A DNA stretch of 64,000 nucleotides, from assembly GCF_900141775.1 (NCBI RefSeq), contig NZ_FSRI01000002.1, forward strand, positions 146,501-210,500, written 5' to 3'. The notes under the pieces are model-generated. The model saw only the letters and a program-made list of their open reading frames with translations. It was not told where the DNA came from and searched no databases. Source of the DNA: Salinivibrio sp. ES.052. Lineage in GTDB: Bacteria > Pseudomonadota > Gammaproteobacteria > Enterobacterales > Vibrionaceae. The position numbers and the translations under genes were made by a program. The stretch's first letter is position 1. Each line of letters begins with the position of its first letter. Of this stretch, positions 55,881 through 64,000 are shown one piece after another.

Positions 55881-57032
55881 CTAAAGATCTTCACCTGACT
55901 TCACTGCGTTAATTTGCGCCGCCTGCACCGTATCACCGGTGTCATTGCCCCACGCATTACGCTCGTAAGTCACTACAGCCGCCAATTCTTTAAGCGACAG
56001 TTGCGGACCAAACGCTTGCATCGCCGTGCCTGCCTTGCCGTTAACCACGATATCGATATGGTCGACCAACCTATCCGGTTGAACGGCAATTTCAGCGCCG
56101 GCCAACGCCGGGAACACGCCTGGCATCCCCTGTCCTTCGCTTTGGTGACACATGCCACAGCGGCTGTCGTACACCTGTTTGCCTAGCGCCATCAGCTCAT
56201 CCATCGGCATGTCCATATCCAGCAGGCGTTGTTCCTCTTCGCGCGCTTTTTGCTGTGCTAGCGCCGTTTTTTGCACCCAAACATCAAATTCCTCTTGAGG
56301 CTTGGCAATTACCACAATCGGCATAAAGCCGTGGTCTTTACCGCACAGCTCGGCACATTGGCCGCGATAGATGCCGGGCTTATCAATTTTGGTCCACGCC
56401 TCATTGATAAAGCCGGGGTTAGCATCTTTTTTCACCGCAAAGGCAGGCACCCACCACGAATGAATCACATCTTGCGAGGTGATCAAAAAGCGCACCTTAC
56501 GCCCAACTGGCAACACCAGAGGCTGGTCGACCTCGAGCAAATAGGTATCCCGCTTTTGTCTCTCATTGCGGATTTGTTCAGGACTTGAGGCAAGCAGTGA
56601 AAAGAAGGCAACATCATGATCAAAATAGCGGTAATGCCACTTCCATTGTGAGCCCGTCACCTGCACCGTGAGTTCCGGCTCGGTAGTGTCTTCCATATCG
56701 AGCAAGACTTGGGTGGCCGGGATCGCCATGCCCACCAAAATTAAAAACGGCACGAGCGTCCACGCAATTTCGACCTTGGTACTTTCATGAAATGAGGCAG
56801 GCTTCGCGCCTTTGGATTTACGGTGACGGATGATGGCCCAAAACATCACCCCAAACACCAGTACCCCAATCGCAACACAGATATAGAAAATGGTCATGTG
56901 CAGGTCATATACCTGCTGACTGATCGCCGTCACCCCTTGGGTGAGGTTCCAGCCTTCGCGCTCTGCGGCCAGCGCTGGGCCACTGAACAAGGCCATTCCC
57001 AATACTAGGATTCGTCGTTGGTGCCTCAGCAC
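55881..57032 (-). CDS. ctaC: Cytochrome c oxidase subunit II with fused C-terminal cytochrome c domain
   Basis: Receives electrons from cytochrome c. 383 residues: signal peptide (VLGMALFSGPALA), two membrane helices (FYICVAIGVLVFGVMFWAIIRH and WTLVPFLILVGMAIPATQV), the CuA domain with VIHSWWVPAFAVKKDANPG and CAELCGKDHGFMPI, then a C-terminal c-type heme site CGMCHQ (residues ~300) in DSRCGMCHQSEGQGMPGVFPALAG. The extra cytochrome c marks it as caa3-like. GTG 57032 has AGGAGG five bases upstream and fits the signal peptide; GTG 57050 is the alternative. First gene of the oxidase operon. Confidence 0.95.
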   Translation of the reverse strand: MLRHQRRILVLGMALFSGPALAAEREGWNLTQGVTAISQQVYDLHMTIFYICVAIGVLVFGVMFWAIIRHRKSKGAKPASFHESTKVEIAWTLVPFLILVGMAIPATQVLLDMEDTTEPELTVQVTGSQWKWHYRYFDHDVAFFSLLASSPEQIRNERQKRDTYLLEVDQPLVLPVGRKVRFLITSQDVIHSWWVPAFAVKKDANPGFINEAWTKIDKPGIYRGQCAELCGKDHGFMPIVVIAKPQEEFDVWVQKTALAQQKAREEEQRLLDMDMPMDELMALGKQVYDSRCGMCHQSEGQGMPGVFPALAGAEIAVQPDRLVDHIDIVVNGKAGTAMQAFGPQLSLKELAAVVTYERNAWGNDTGDTVQAAQINAVKSGEDL

Positions 57033-57305
57033 GGCTCCCTCCTGCCTCACGGCATCAATGCAAAGCGTTGCTGCTTATGGCCACATATCAACGTCGCACG
57101 CTGTTATAGCGGTCAGAGTGGCGATATCAGCAAGCCGTCGTTAAGGAAAAACCTCGATACAGCTGGTCACAACCATTAACGTTTTATTTACATTCAATTT
57201 AGGAGAGGTTTGTCCAAAGGACAAAAAAACAGAGGGAAAAAGATTGTGATGCCAAGCACATACTGATGCGTAACACAGTAAGGTGGAGTGACGGCTGGCA
57301 CCGCA

Positions 57306-58100
57306 TCAGATTTCGAGATGTAGCACCACAGGGGTAAAGCGAAGACGATAGCGTGGCATCGCCGCCAGCGCACGCTGCCAAAAACGCCAACGGGGACAAG
57401 GTTTATCCAGCGGCGATTTTTCTTCCACCCGGCACGCCCAAGGGAGAGCATTAATGATGGCCGCTCGCGGATCTGCAAATCCATGTTGATAGTGCTCACA
57501 GCCGAGTTTTTGACCCATACGGGTATGACATTTATCTCCCGCTAAGACCAAGCAAGCCTCCAGTTGAGGGAAATAACGGCTAATGTGGTGGCAAAAGGCA
57601 GAAATTTCTTGGTTGGTGCACTCTAACAAGGCTTGATCGCAAATCAGCATGGTTGGATGACCTGCCGGCACCGCCAACTGCGCCAGCCAATCAAGCTGCT
57701 TCACCGAGCCTTGCACCATCCGAAAACGCTCACTGGTATGAAATAAGCGCTCTCGCCAGAGCAGGGTTTCGTCGACGTCGACTTCCAACCAGCGACAACG
57801 GCCATTGTCGAGACGGTAAAAACGGGTATCCAATCCACCACCAACGTTAATAATCCATGCGGTAGGATGCTGAGCAAGAAACTGTTTTACAATGCCATCG
57901 CACTGGCTGGTGAGCGTGGCATAAAGCAGCTGGGTTTGATCTAAATTGTGCCAGTCACACTCGGGCTGCAAGACACAACCCTGGCACGCGGCAGCGGCCA
58001 TGGGATCATAGATCACGCCGTCGTCAGTCAGGCTCTCACGACTGCGCAGCCACATTGGCTTAAATAGCTTACTGGGAACAGAATGCTGTTGAGTACGCAC
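57306..58100 (-). CDS. SAM-dependent methyltransferase, LCMT/PPM family
   Basis: A 264-residue class I methyltransferase of the leucine-carboxyl-methyltransferase-like family. The SAM loop is IINVGGGLDTRFYRLDNGRCRWLEVDVDETL, followed by MLICDQALLECTNQE. A Cys-rich stretch AAAACQGCVLQPECDW near the N-terminus is unusual. GTG 58100 has GGAGG five bases upstream; upstream GTGs at 58106 and 58112 lack spacing. A Fur-box-like palindrome lies 28-43 bp upstream, suggesting iron repression. Substrate unknown; relatives act in siderophore, polyketide or small-molecule methylation. Lies between ctaC and lexA. Confidence 0.82.
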   Translation of the reverse strand: MRTQQHSVPSKLFKPMWLRSRESLTDDGVIYDPMAAAACQGCVLQPECDWHNLDQTQLLYATLTSQCDGIVKQFLAQHPTAWIINVGGGLDTRFYRLDNGRCRWLEVDVDETLLWRERLFHTSERFRMVQGSVKQLDWLAQLAVPAGHPTMLICDQALLECTNQEISAFCHHISRYFPQLEACLVLAGDKCHTRMGQKLGCEHYQHGFADPRAAIINALPWACRVEEKSPLDKPCPRWRFWQRALAAMPRYRLRFTPVVLHLEI

Positions 58101-58128
58101 GGACACCTCCACACACGATAATCATTGA

Positions 58129-58143
58129 TGATAATAATTATCG
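58129..58143. promoter_or_regulatory. Fur-box-like palindrome upstream of the methyltransferase gene
   Basis: TGATAATAATTATCG is a 7-1-7 inverted repeat with only the outermost pair mismatched, matching the Fur consensus TGATAAT-A-ATTATCA. An overlapping GATAATCATTGAT (58117-58129) extends the array. Confidence 0.75.
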
Positions 58144-58220
58144 TTTAACTAGGCAAGAATGCAAAGGTGTTTTTTTAACCGCGTTCCAATGGCGGACGCT
58201 GTCGCCCGCCACGATAAAGA

Positions 58221-58847
58221 TCACATCCAGTCGGTATTGCGGATCACCCCCACAGCAACGCCTTCAATAGTCAGCGATTGTGCGGTTAAATCCACCGAGA
58301 TCGGCATAAATTCGTCATTTTCAGCATGGAGCACGACCTGAGCGCCTTTCTTCTCAAGGCGTTTAACCGTCACATCATCATCGACACGGGCAACCACCAC
58401 TTGGCCATTATGGACATCTTGCGTCTTGTGCACGGCCAGTAAATCGCCGTCGAGAATGCCAATATCTTTCATGCTCATGCCGCTGACTCGCAGCAAAAAG
58501 TCCGCATTGGGCTTAAACAAAGTCGGGTCAACATGGTAGTGACTTTCGACGTGCTCTTGCGCCAAAATGGGCTCTCCGGCTGCAACACGACCGATCAATG
58601 GCAAACCCTGATCCTCGGGGGTCACCACTTCTTCTTCACAGATCAAACGAATACCACGCGATGCACCTGGAATAATTTCCAGCACACCTTTACGTGCTAA
58701 GGCTTTCAAATGCTCTTCAGCAGCATTGGCCGAGCGAAATCCCAACTGGCGGGCAATTTCTGCACGGGTCGGGGGCATCCCGGTGCCTTCTATGTGGGCT
58801 TTAATCAGCTCGAAGATTTGTTGCTGTCTCGCGGTTAACGGCTTCAT
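58221..58847 (-). CDS. lexA: SOS repressor LexA
   Basis: Represses DNA-damage genes; RecA-DNA filaments trigger its self-cleavage. 208 residues: winged helix-turn-helix [27 protein letters not shown], cleavage site A-G in [14 protein letters not shown], serine in [11 protein letters not shown] and lysine in [10 protein letters not shown] forming the Ser/Lys pair. The ATG at 58847 gives [15 protein letters not shown] as in E. coli. Two LexA boxes lie just upstream, so it represses itself. Divergent from plsB, the enteric order except that dinF no longer follows. Confidence 0.98.
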   Translation of the reverse strand: MKPLTARQQQIFELIKAHIEGTGMPPTRAEIARQLGFRSANAAEEHLKALARKGVLEIIPGASRGIRLICEEEVVTPEDQGLPLIGRVAAGEPILAQEHVESHYHVDPTLFKPNADFLLRVSGMSMKDIGILDGDLLAVHKTQDVHNGQVVVARVDDDVTVKRLEKKGAQVVLHAENDEFMPISVDLTAQSLTIEGVAVGVIRNTDWM

Positions 58848-58855
58848 GCTCTTAC

Positions 58856-58871
58856 CTGTCTTTTTATACAG
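58856..58871. promoter_or_regulatory. LexA box 1 upstream of lexA
   Basis: CTGTCTTTTTATACAG (minus strand CTGTATAAAAAGACAG) fits CTG-N10-CAG with an AT-rich core, 9 bp before the lexA start. Confidence 0.9.
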
Positions 58872-58875
58872 TTAA

Positions 58876-58891
58876 CTGTGAGTATATCCAG
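58876..58891. promoter_or_regulatory. LexA box 2 upstream of lexA
   Basis: CTGTGAGTATATCCAG (minus strand CTGGATATACTCACAG) fits CTG-N10-CAG, 4 bp from box 1. The tandem arrangement is the same as in E. coli. A further partial site CTGTATAT follows. Confidence 0.9.
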
Positions 58892-59060
58892 TAATATACA
58901 GCTTGAAAAGGACTAATTATTAGCACGAGAAGTGGCTCTCATTCTCGAACACATCCTAACAAGCGCGCAGGGTACGACCAATTCTCTGCCTTTGATTGCA
59001 AGTTCGCGGCACTTTTCTGCTATCCTTGGCGCGCATTTTGAAATTGAGGCACTGACAATC

Positions 59061-61496
59061 ATGGCACTCTGGCAAAAGATTTATTACAAGCTATTGAATT
59101 TGCCGCTTTCTGCCTGGGTGAAAACCCAATGTATTCCCTCTGAACCGGTCGAACAGCTTAATCTGTCACTCGCACGCCCTATCGTGTATGTGTTGCCGTT
59201 TCAGTCTCACTCCGATTTATTAACCTTACGGCGTACCTGTTTGCGTCAGGGGCTACCCGATCCGTTAACGCCCCTCACCATTGGCGACACCACCTTGCCG
59301 CGCTATGTGTTTATTAGTCACGGGCGTAAGGTTTTCTCCGGGGGTGACGATCTGCCCGCGCGCTCTTTAGCGCATTTTAAAGACTTACTCCACTTACACC
59401 GTCAAGATAGCGAGCTAGATATCCAGCTCGTCCCAGCTTCGGTGCTCTGGCAGCGCGATCCGGGCAATGAGACCCAACGCCACCAAGCGATTCTGCGTGC
59501 GATGAATGGGCCAGAAAAGTTGTGGACCATCCTCACCCGTGGCCGCGATGGCATGGTACGCCTTAGCCAAGCGGTATCGCTACGCTACATGGCCGATAAG
59601 CACGGCACCGACCAAGCCATCGCCCATAAACTGGCGCGCGTGGCGATGATCCACTTCTCCCGTCAAAAGCTCGCCGCCTCTGGCCCACGCTTGCCCAACC
59701 GTGCCTTGCTCTTCAAGCGTTTATTGGCCTCTAAGGCGATCGATAAAGTAGTGCACGATGAAGCGCAAAGCCGCAATGTGTCGGTTGACAAGGTGCGTAA
59801 AGAAGCGGTCGATATGATGGAGGAGATCGCCGCCAACTTTTCTTATCGCTTGATCCGTTACAGTGACCGCATTCTTACCTGGCTGTGGAACAAGCTGTAT
59901 CAAGGCATCCATGTCAACAACGCCGAGCGGGTGCGTCAACTCGCGCAAGATGGCCACGAGATTGTCTACGTACCCTGCCACCGCTCGCACATGGATTACC
60001 TGCTACTTTCATACGTGTTATACAAAGAGGGCTTGGTACCACCGCATATCGCCGCCGGTGTGAACCTTAACTTCTTCCCGGCCGGCCCCTTATTCCGCCG
60101 TGGTGGTGCCTTCTTTATTCGCCGCAGCTTTAAAGGCAATCGCCTGTATTCCACCGTATTCCGTGAGTATCTCGCGGAACTGTTTGCCCGTGGCTACTCG
60201 GTCGAGTATTTTGCCGAAGGTGGCCGCTCTCGAACAGGCCGCCTACTGCCGGCGAAAACCGGGATGCTCGCCATGACCCTACAAGCGATGCTTCGCGGCC
60301 AACAACGCCCGATCACCTTGGTGCCCGTCTACATCGGCTATGAACACGTGATGGAGGTCAACACTTACGCCAAAGAGCTCCAAGGCCAGCGCAAAGAGAA
60401 AGAAAGCGTCGGCCAAGTATTAGGCATCGTGCGTAAGCTGCGTAACTACGGCTTGGGTTACGTGAACTTTGGTGAACCCATTGCGCTCAACCAACACCTC
60501 AATGAGCAAGTGCCTGACTGGCACGATTACATTAACCCGATGGAGCCGCAAAAACCGGCGTGGATGAATCCGGTCGTCAGTGATTTGGCCACCAAGGTAA
60601 TGACCCATATCAACGATGCCGCAGCGACCAATGCCCTCAACTTATGCGCCACCGCGTTGCTGGCCTCACGTCAGCGCGCCTTAAGCCGTGAAGCGCTCGA
60701 GGCCCAGCTAGGGGTGTATCAAGCCCTGCTGACACAGGCTCCCTACTCGGCGAGCAGCAGCGTGCCTCAAGATTCACCGGCGGATCTGGTCGATCACGCG
60801 TTATCACTCAACAAATTGGTGGTCGAAAAAGACACCATGGGTGAAGTGATTTCTCTGGATCGACAGCAAGCGATCTTGATGACCTACTATCGCAACAATG
60901 TCATTCATCTGGTGGCACTGCCATCGCTGATCGCGCAAATCTTGGTGACCCACAAATCCATCAGCCAATCGGGCTTACGCGCTTGTGTACAACAGCTCTA
61001 CCCACTGCTCAAAGCCGAGCTATTTATGAGCTTTAATGACGCAGGGCTCGACAGTTATTTTGATGCCCTCTTACAAGCGATGCATGCTCAGTCACTCTTG
61101 TGTTGTAACGACGGCAAAGTGACCATGAACAACGCCAAGCTCGGTGAGCTGCAATTGCTTGGCCGTACCATTGCCGAAACGCTGCAGCGCTATGCCATCA
61201 CGCTGACCTTGTATACTCACCAGCCGCATATTAAAAAGCGTGATTTGGAGAAACATAGCCAGATGTTGGCACAGCGACTCAGCCGTTTACACGGGATTAA
61301 TGCGCCCGAGTTTTTCGACAAAGGCGTATTTAGTACCTTCGTCGATACGCTCCGAGAGCAAGGCTATCTCGATGACGATGCTAAGGCCAATGCGGAACGT
61401 ATTCACGCATTGAATGATTTAGTCTGTGGGCTGACATCACCAGAAGTGCAACTCACGATTGAGGCGGTATTAAATCAACCCCTGAGCAAGCACTAG
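59061..61496 (+). CDS. plsB: Glycerol-3-phosphate O-acyltransferase PlsB
   Basis: Inner-membrane enzyme that acylates sn-glycerol 3-phosphate at position 1 using acyl-CoA or acyl-ACP, the first step of phospholipid synthesis. 811 residues (E. coli 807). Acyltransferase blocks: [15 protein letters not shown] (HX4D), [50 protein letters not shown] 59061 gives [16 protein letters not shown], the family start; the frame is open further upstream without homology. Divergent from lexA; an IS element lies 27 bp after the stop and has cut it from its terminator. Confidence 0.97.
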   Translation: MALWQKIYYKLLNLPLSAWVKTQCIPSEPVEQLNLSLARPIVYVLPFQSHSDLLTLRRTCLRQGLPDPLTPLTIGDTTLPRYVFISHGRKVFSGGDDLPARSLAHFKDLLHLHRQDSELDIQLVPASVLWQRDPGNETQRHQAILRAMNGPEKLWTILTRGRDGMVRLSQAVSLRYMADKHGTDQAIAHKLARVAMIHFSRQKLAASGPRLPNRALLFKRLLASKAIDKVVHDEAQSRNVSVDKVRKEAVDMMEEIAANFSYRLIRYSDRILTWLWNKLYQGIHVNNAERVRQLAQDGHEIVYVPCHRSHMDYLLLSYVLYKEGLVPPHIAAGVNLNFFPAGPLFRRGGAFFIRRSFKGNRLYSTVFREYLAELFARGYSVEYFAEGGRSRTGRLLPAKTGMLAMTLQAMLRGQQRPITLVPVYIGYEHVMEVNTYAKELQGQRKEKESVGQVLGIVRKLRNYGLGYVNFGEPIALNQHLNEQVPDWHDYINPMEPQKPAWMNPVVSDLATKVMTHINDAAATNALNLCATALLASRQRALSREALEAQLGVYQALLTQAPYSASSSVPQDSPADLVDHALSLNKLVVEKDTMGEVISLDRQQAILMTYYRNNVIHLVALPSLIAQILVTHKSISQSGLRACVQQLYPLLKAELFMSFNDAGLDSYFDALLQAMHAQSLLCCNDGKVTMNNAKLGELQLLGRTIAETLQRYAITLTLYTHQPHIKKRDLEKHSQMLAQRLSRLHGINAPEFFDKGVFSTFVDTLREQGYLDDDAKANAERIHALNDLVCGLTSPEVQLTIEAVLNQPLSKH

Positions 61497-61523
61497 ATCA
61501 GTGACGAACGGTCAGTGGCTACA

Positions 61524-61548
61524 TGTCCCGTCCTAATATAGGTTGACA
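61524..61548. repeat. IS terminal inverted repeat, orfB side
   Basis: 25-bp end beginning TGTCCCGTCCT and finishing GTTGACA; differs from the other end at positions 12, 14 and 18. Confidence 0.92.
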
Positions 61549-61552
61549 GTTT

Positions 61553-62320
61553 TTAGGCCAGCTCCAGTAGCTGGCCTTTTTTATTATGCACCTGATTGGG
61601 GGTTGCCATACTTAAACTTAGGTGCGGTCTCATTTCGTTGTATATCGCTATCGATTCTTTTACCAATATTTTAAGCTCTGTCAGTGTCTTACACCGGTAC
61701 AGTAAAAACTCATGCTTCAGTATGCCATTGACTCTTTCCGCTAACGCGTTTTGGTAGCAATCATAACCATCCGTCATCGACGGCTGGATTTGACTCTCCT
61801 GTAGCGCACTCTGATAAACGGCTGAGCAGTATTGCGAACCTCGGTCTGAGTGATGTACCGCATTGCCGATATAGCGCTTATCTTTGACGGCCATTTTCAG
61901 CGCTTTCACTACATTGTCGACTTTCATATCTTCGCTAACGTGATGACCCACTATCTTGCGTGAGTTGGCATCGGTCACCAGTGACAGATAGTGCACACCT
62001 TGGTCTGATTCAACATAAGTGATGTCGCTGACCAGTATATGCGCAGCATCATGCAGTCCGTCTTCTTTTAGCAGGTTAGGATGCTTCTTCATCCAGTGCT
62101 TACTACACGTAGTTTTTGTGTAGCTTTTCTTGGGTTTAACCAGTAAGCCTTCGCTTCTCAGATAGCTAAAAAACCCGTCTCGCCCTAGCTTAATTTCGTG
62201 TTCAACTAGCTTGGGCTTTACCAACGCGTAGAGCTTACGCGCCCCTAACCTCGGCATATACTTACGCCAGTATTGGACCCAGTCTCTGATGATTGATAGT
62301 TCAGCTCTTCGGCTTTCCAT
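61553..62320 (-). CDS. IS3-family transposase OrfB (DDE catalytic domain)
   Basis: A 255-residue open frame from its first ATG with an rve/DDE integrase core: first Asp in ILVSDITYVESDQGVHYLSLVTD, second in HHSDRGSQY and Glu in NALAERVNGILKHE. The coding frame extends upstream of the ATG to about 62389, reading KLAAACRATGISRQGVYQAVAR, so translation most likely enters from orfA by a -1 shift at the AAAA run at 62389-62392 next to the orfA stop. All catalytic residues are present, so the enzyme looks functional. Confidence 0.92.
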   Translation of the reverse strand: MESRRAELSIIRDWVQYWRKYMPRLGARKLYALVKPKLVEHEIKLGRDGFFSYLRSEGLLVKPKKSYTKTTCSKHWMKKHPNLLKEDGLHDAAHILVSDITYVESDQGVHYLSLVTDANSRKIVGHHVSEDMKVDNVVKALKMAVKDKRYIGNAVHHSDRGSQYCSAVYQSALQESQIQPSMTDGYDCYQNALAERVNGILKHEFLLYRCKTLTELKILVKESIAIYNEMRPHLSLSMATPNQVHNKKGQLLELA

Positions 62321-62385
62321 TCGAGCAACGGCTTGATAGACACCTTGCCGAGAAATGCCTGTGGCACGACATGCCGCCGCTAACT

Positions 62386-62781
62386 TTATTTTACTTTTGG
62401 CTTTGGCTTGCCAGATGTACCGGATAAGTACTTTTTTCTGAGGCCGGCTCCGTACTCATTGTCCATGATATCGACCATACCATTGAGGATTTGGTTACGC
62501 AGTTTCTCTTCGGCTAACTCACGCTCAAGGCGCTTGATAGTTTCGGATGGGGTTTCTTTTGAATGTGGCATAAGGGGATGCTGAAATGGCTTCGACCAAT
62601 CGAGTCTACCATGTTTTCTGAGCCAGACGAGTACCGTTGAGCGGCCCTGAATGCCAAAACGGGCTTGAGCTTGTTTGTACGTCATTTCGCCTTTTTCAAC
62701 ACGCTCTACAACGCCTAATTTAAAGGCTAAGGTGTAATCACGTTGCGTGCGCTTACGGCTTGAATTACTTGATGTTGTCAT
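62386..62781 (-). CDS. IS3-family transposase OrfA (helix-turn-helix, leucine-zipper)
   Basis: A 131-residue DNA-binding protein: KLGVVERVEKGEMTYKQAQARFGIQGRSTVLVWLRKHGRLDW is the helix-turn-helix, and ETPSETIKRLERELAEEKLRNQILNGMVDIM a coiled coil for multimerisation. It binds the inverted repeats and forms the N-terminal part of the OrfAB transposase after frameshifting. ATG 62781 lies 17 bp inside the right inverted repeat. Confidence 0.92.
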   Translation of the reverse strand: MTTSSNSSRKRTQRDYTLAFKLGVVERVEKGEMTYKQAQARFGIQGRSTVLVWLRKHGRLDWSKPFQHPLMPHSKETPSETIKRLERELAEEKLRNQILNGMVDIMDNEYGAGLRKKYLSGTSGKPKPKVK

Positions 62782-62797
62782 AAAGAAGTCCTCTTTA

Positions 62798-62822
62798 TGT
62801 CAACGTATTTCAGGACGGGACA
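62798..62822. repeat. IS terminal inverted repeat, orfA side
   Basis: 25-bp end; on the minus strand begins TGTCCCGTCCTG and finishes GTTGACA. The adjacent bases ACA duplicate those at the other end. Confidence 0.92.
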
Positions 62823-62832
62823 ACATTGATAA

Positions 62833-62866
62833 AAAAGGCGCTTCTATCTGAAGCGCCTTTTTATTT
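62833..62866. terminator. Bidirectional terminator of ubiA (and originally plsB)
   Basis: AAAAGGCGCTTC pairs with GAAGCGCCTTTT over 12 bp with a 5-nt loop, with T-runs on both strands. It serves ubiA on the minus strand; before the IS inserted it would also have ended plsB transcripts. Confidence 0.9.
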
Positions 62867-62877
62867 TACTCGCTGGA

Positions 62878-63732
62878 TTATCCGTATATGCCCAAAAGTA
62901 CACCAATAAAAATCACTAGGCCGACGTAGTTATTGTTCAAAAAGGCTTTAAAGCACGCCATCCGCTCGCGCTCTCTAGCGAGGTATTGCTGATAGACAAA
63001 CAATGCAAAGGCGGCCAATAAGCTCCACTGATAGGCTGGCGACAGCGCTAACCACTGCCCGGCGAGCATCAGCAGCCCTAGGGTTAATAATTGCAAGCCA
63101 CCCACCGTCGCTTTATCCCAGCAGCCAAATAGAATCGCCGTCGATTTGATACCAATTTTCACGTCATCGTCTCTATCGACCATGGCATACAAGGTGTCGT
63201 AAGCGATGGTCCAACAAATATTGGCGAGAAACAGCAACCAAACCACTGGTGGCAGCGCATTTTGCGCCGCCGCAAACGCCATGGGGATCGCCCAGCTAAA
63301 CGCCAGCCCTAATACTAACTGAGGCAGATGGGTGTAGCGCTTCATAAAAGGATAAATAAACGCCAGCGCGACGCCGACAAAAGAAAGCTGAATGGTCAAA
63401 CGGTTTTGGGTGAGCACCAGCAAAAACGCACCGAATACCAACATAATAAAAAAGCCAAGCGCTTCTTTTTCGCTGATCCGTCCGGCCGGTAAGGGCCTAT
63501 CTTTGGTGCGCTTAACATGGCCATCGAAATGGCGATCCGCATAATCGTTAATGACACACCCGGCGGCACGCATCATATATACCCCGAGCACAAAGACCAC
63601 CAGGGTTAACAGTGACGGCATGCCATCGGCAGCGAGAAACAAGGCCCATAAAGTTGGCCATAATAGCAATAAAGTGCCTATGGGCCGGTCTAGACGGGCC
63701 AGCTGTCCGAAGGCGGCCAGTTTTGCGCTCAT
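62878..63732 (-). CDS. ubiA: 4-hydroxybenzoate octaprenyltransferase UbiA
   Basis: Membrane prenyltransferase of ubiquinone synthesis that attaches the polyprenyl chain to 4-hydroxybenzoate. 284 residues, about nine helices. Asp-rich motifs are [21 protein letters not shown] and [24 protein letters not shown] 63732 gives [19 protein letters not shown], the family start; longer in-frame starts would run into ubiC. Overlaps the ubiC stop by 4 bp, the usual ubiCA arrangement. Confidence 0.96.
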   Translation of the reverse strand: MSAKLAAFGQLARLDRPIGTLLLLWPTLWALFLAADGMPSLLTLVVFVLGVYMMRAAGCVINDYADRHFDGHVKRTKDRPLPAGRISEKEALGFFIMLVFGAFLLVLTQNRLTIQLSFVGVALAFIYPFMKRYTHLPQLVLGLAFSWAIPMAFAAAQNALPPVVWLLFLANICWTIAYDTLYAMVDRDDDVKIGIKSTAILFGCWDKATVGGLQLLTLGLLMLAGQWLALSPAYQWSLLAAFALFVYQQYLARERERMACFKAFLNNNYVGLVIFIGVLLGIYG

Positions 63733-64000
63733 GCAGGGATCTCCTTTCCATACACAGGTGAGTCTGGCAGAAACAGTTCTGCCACTAACATTGGCCGGTT
63801 GTGGAGCCAAAGGCGAGAGCGACGCGCATACAACTGATGGGGCAGGCACACTACATTAGCGGTTTCAATCGCATCTCGCCGTGAGGCGCGCTGCTTAAAC
63901 ACATGCTGGCCTAATGGTTCGGTCCCCAGTGCGTGCAGATGATCACCTTGACCTTCCAAGGTGGAGGCCGGCATCAAGGTACGCGCGCACAACCAAGGGA
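63729..64000 (-). CDS. ubiC: Chorismate pyruvate-lyase UbiC, 5' part beyond window
   Basis: Only the C-terminal ~90 residues are visible. They match Ubi[30 protein letters not shown], and the C-terminal [27 protein letters not shown] with the product-binding arginine and glutamate. The enzyme converts chorismate to 4-hydroxybenzoate and pyruvate, supplying UbiA. It is the first gene of ubiCA and overlaps ubiA by 4 bp. The start lies outside the window. Confidence 0.94.
   Translation of the reverse strand, partial: PWLCARTLMPASTLEGQGDHLHALGTEPLGQHVFKQRASRRDAIETANVVCLPHQLYARRSRLWLHNRPMLVAELFLPDSPVYGKEIPA

Larger units (their letters stand above)
61524..62822 (-). mobile_element. IS3-family insertion sequence, 1299 bp, complete
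   Basis: Ends start TGTCCCGTCCT and finish in the matching complement AGGACGGGACA, giving 25-bp terminal inverted repeats with 22 matches and the TG...CA ends of the IS3 family. The element is flanked by a 3-bp direct repeat ACA (61521-61523 and 62823-62825), so the target duplication is intact and insertion is recent. It carries orfA and orfB in overlapping frames. It sits between plsB and the terminator shared with ubiA. Confidence 0.94.

Noticed and set aside
57207-57226. Hairpin TTTGTCC/GGACAAA after the methyltransferase gene as a terminator
   Set aside because: The T-run lies on the 5' side of the stem on the minus strand, where it cannot act as a rho-independent terminator for that gene, and the plus strand has A after the stem.

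Overview
The window is a stretch of a gammaproteobacterial chromosome, most likely a halophilic member of the Vibrionaceae (Salinivibrio-like). Gene order follows Vibrio/enteric conserved blocks (waaA-kdkA-coaD-mutM, rpmB-rpmG-radC-coaBC-slmA-pyrE-rph-yicC, gmk-rpoZ-spoT-trmH-recG, envZ-ompR-greB-tex, bioH-comF-nfuA, lexA-plsB, ubiC-ubiA). The ectoine hydroxylase gene ectD points to a salt-adapted lifestyle. The species is inferred, not proven. No tRNA, rRNA or CRISPR array was seen.

Layout. 1-5.7 kb: two sugar transferases, then waaA/kdkA (Kdo transfer and phosphorylation in lipopolysaccharide), coaD, mutM and an unknown membrane-anchored protein. 5.8-11.9 kb: ribosomal proteins L33/L28, radC, coaBC, slmA, the rph-pyrE operon with its intercistronic attenuator, and yicC; dut is missing from its usual place between coaBC and slmA. 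11.9-32.6 kb: a ~20.7 kb accessory block between yicC and gmk. It holds a 43-residue membrane protein, a large PLD/SF2-helicase/DUF3427 protein, a gluconate regulon (GntR repressor, 6-phosphogluconate dehydrogenase, gluconate kinase, three-part TRAP transporter, with GntR operators), a Yej-like peptide ABC transporter with two separate ATPases, a MATE pump, a periplasmic glycerophosphodiesterase and ectD. 32.6-47.6 kb: core genes gmk-rpoZ-spoT-trmH-recG, a small YtrA-type regulator, envZ-ompR, greB, tex, two unknown Vibrionaceae-type small proteins, bioH, comF, nfuA. 47.7-58.1 kb: dinF, a small lipoprotein, and a complete caa3/aa3-type cytochrome c oxidase cluster (ctaC-ctaD-ctaG-ctaE, DUF2909, surf1, an unknown CxxxC protein, ctaA, cyoE). 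57.3-64 kb: a Fur-box-controlled methyltransferase, lexA with two LexA boxes, plsB, a complete IS3-family element with 3-bp target duplication, ubiA and the end of ubiC.

How genes work together: GntR probably represses its own gene and the TRAP-gntK-gnd operon through GTTAC-type palindromes; imported gluconate would be phosphorylated by GntK and oxidised by a Gnd whose cofactor loop looks NAD-like. The oxidase block carries all assembly factors (heme A synthesis, Cox11, Surf1) with the three subunits. LexA autoregulates, but dinF, its usual partner, has been separated from it by the oxidase cluster and shows no LexA box.
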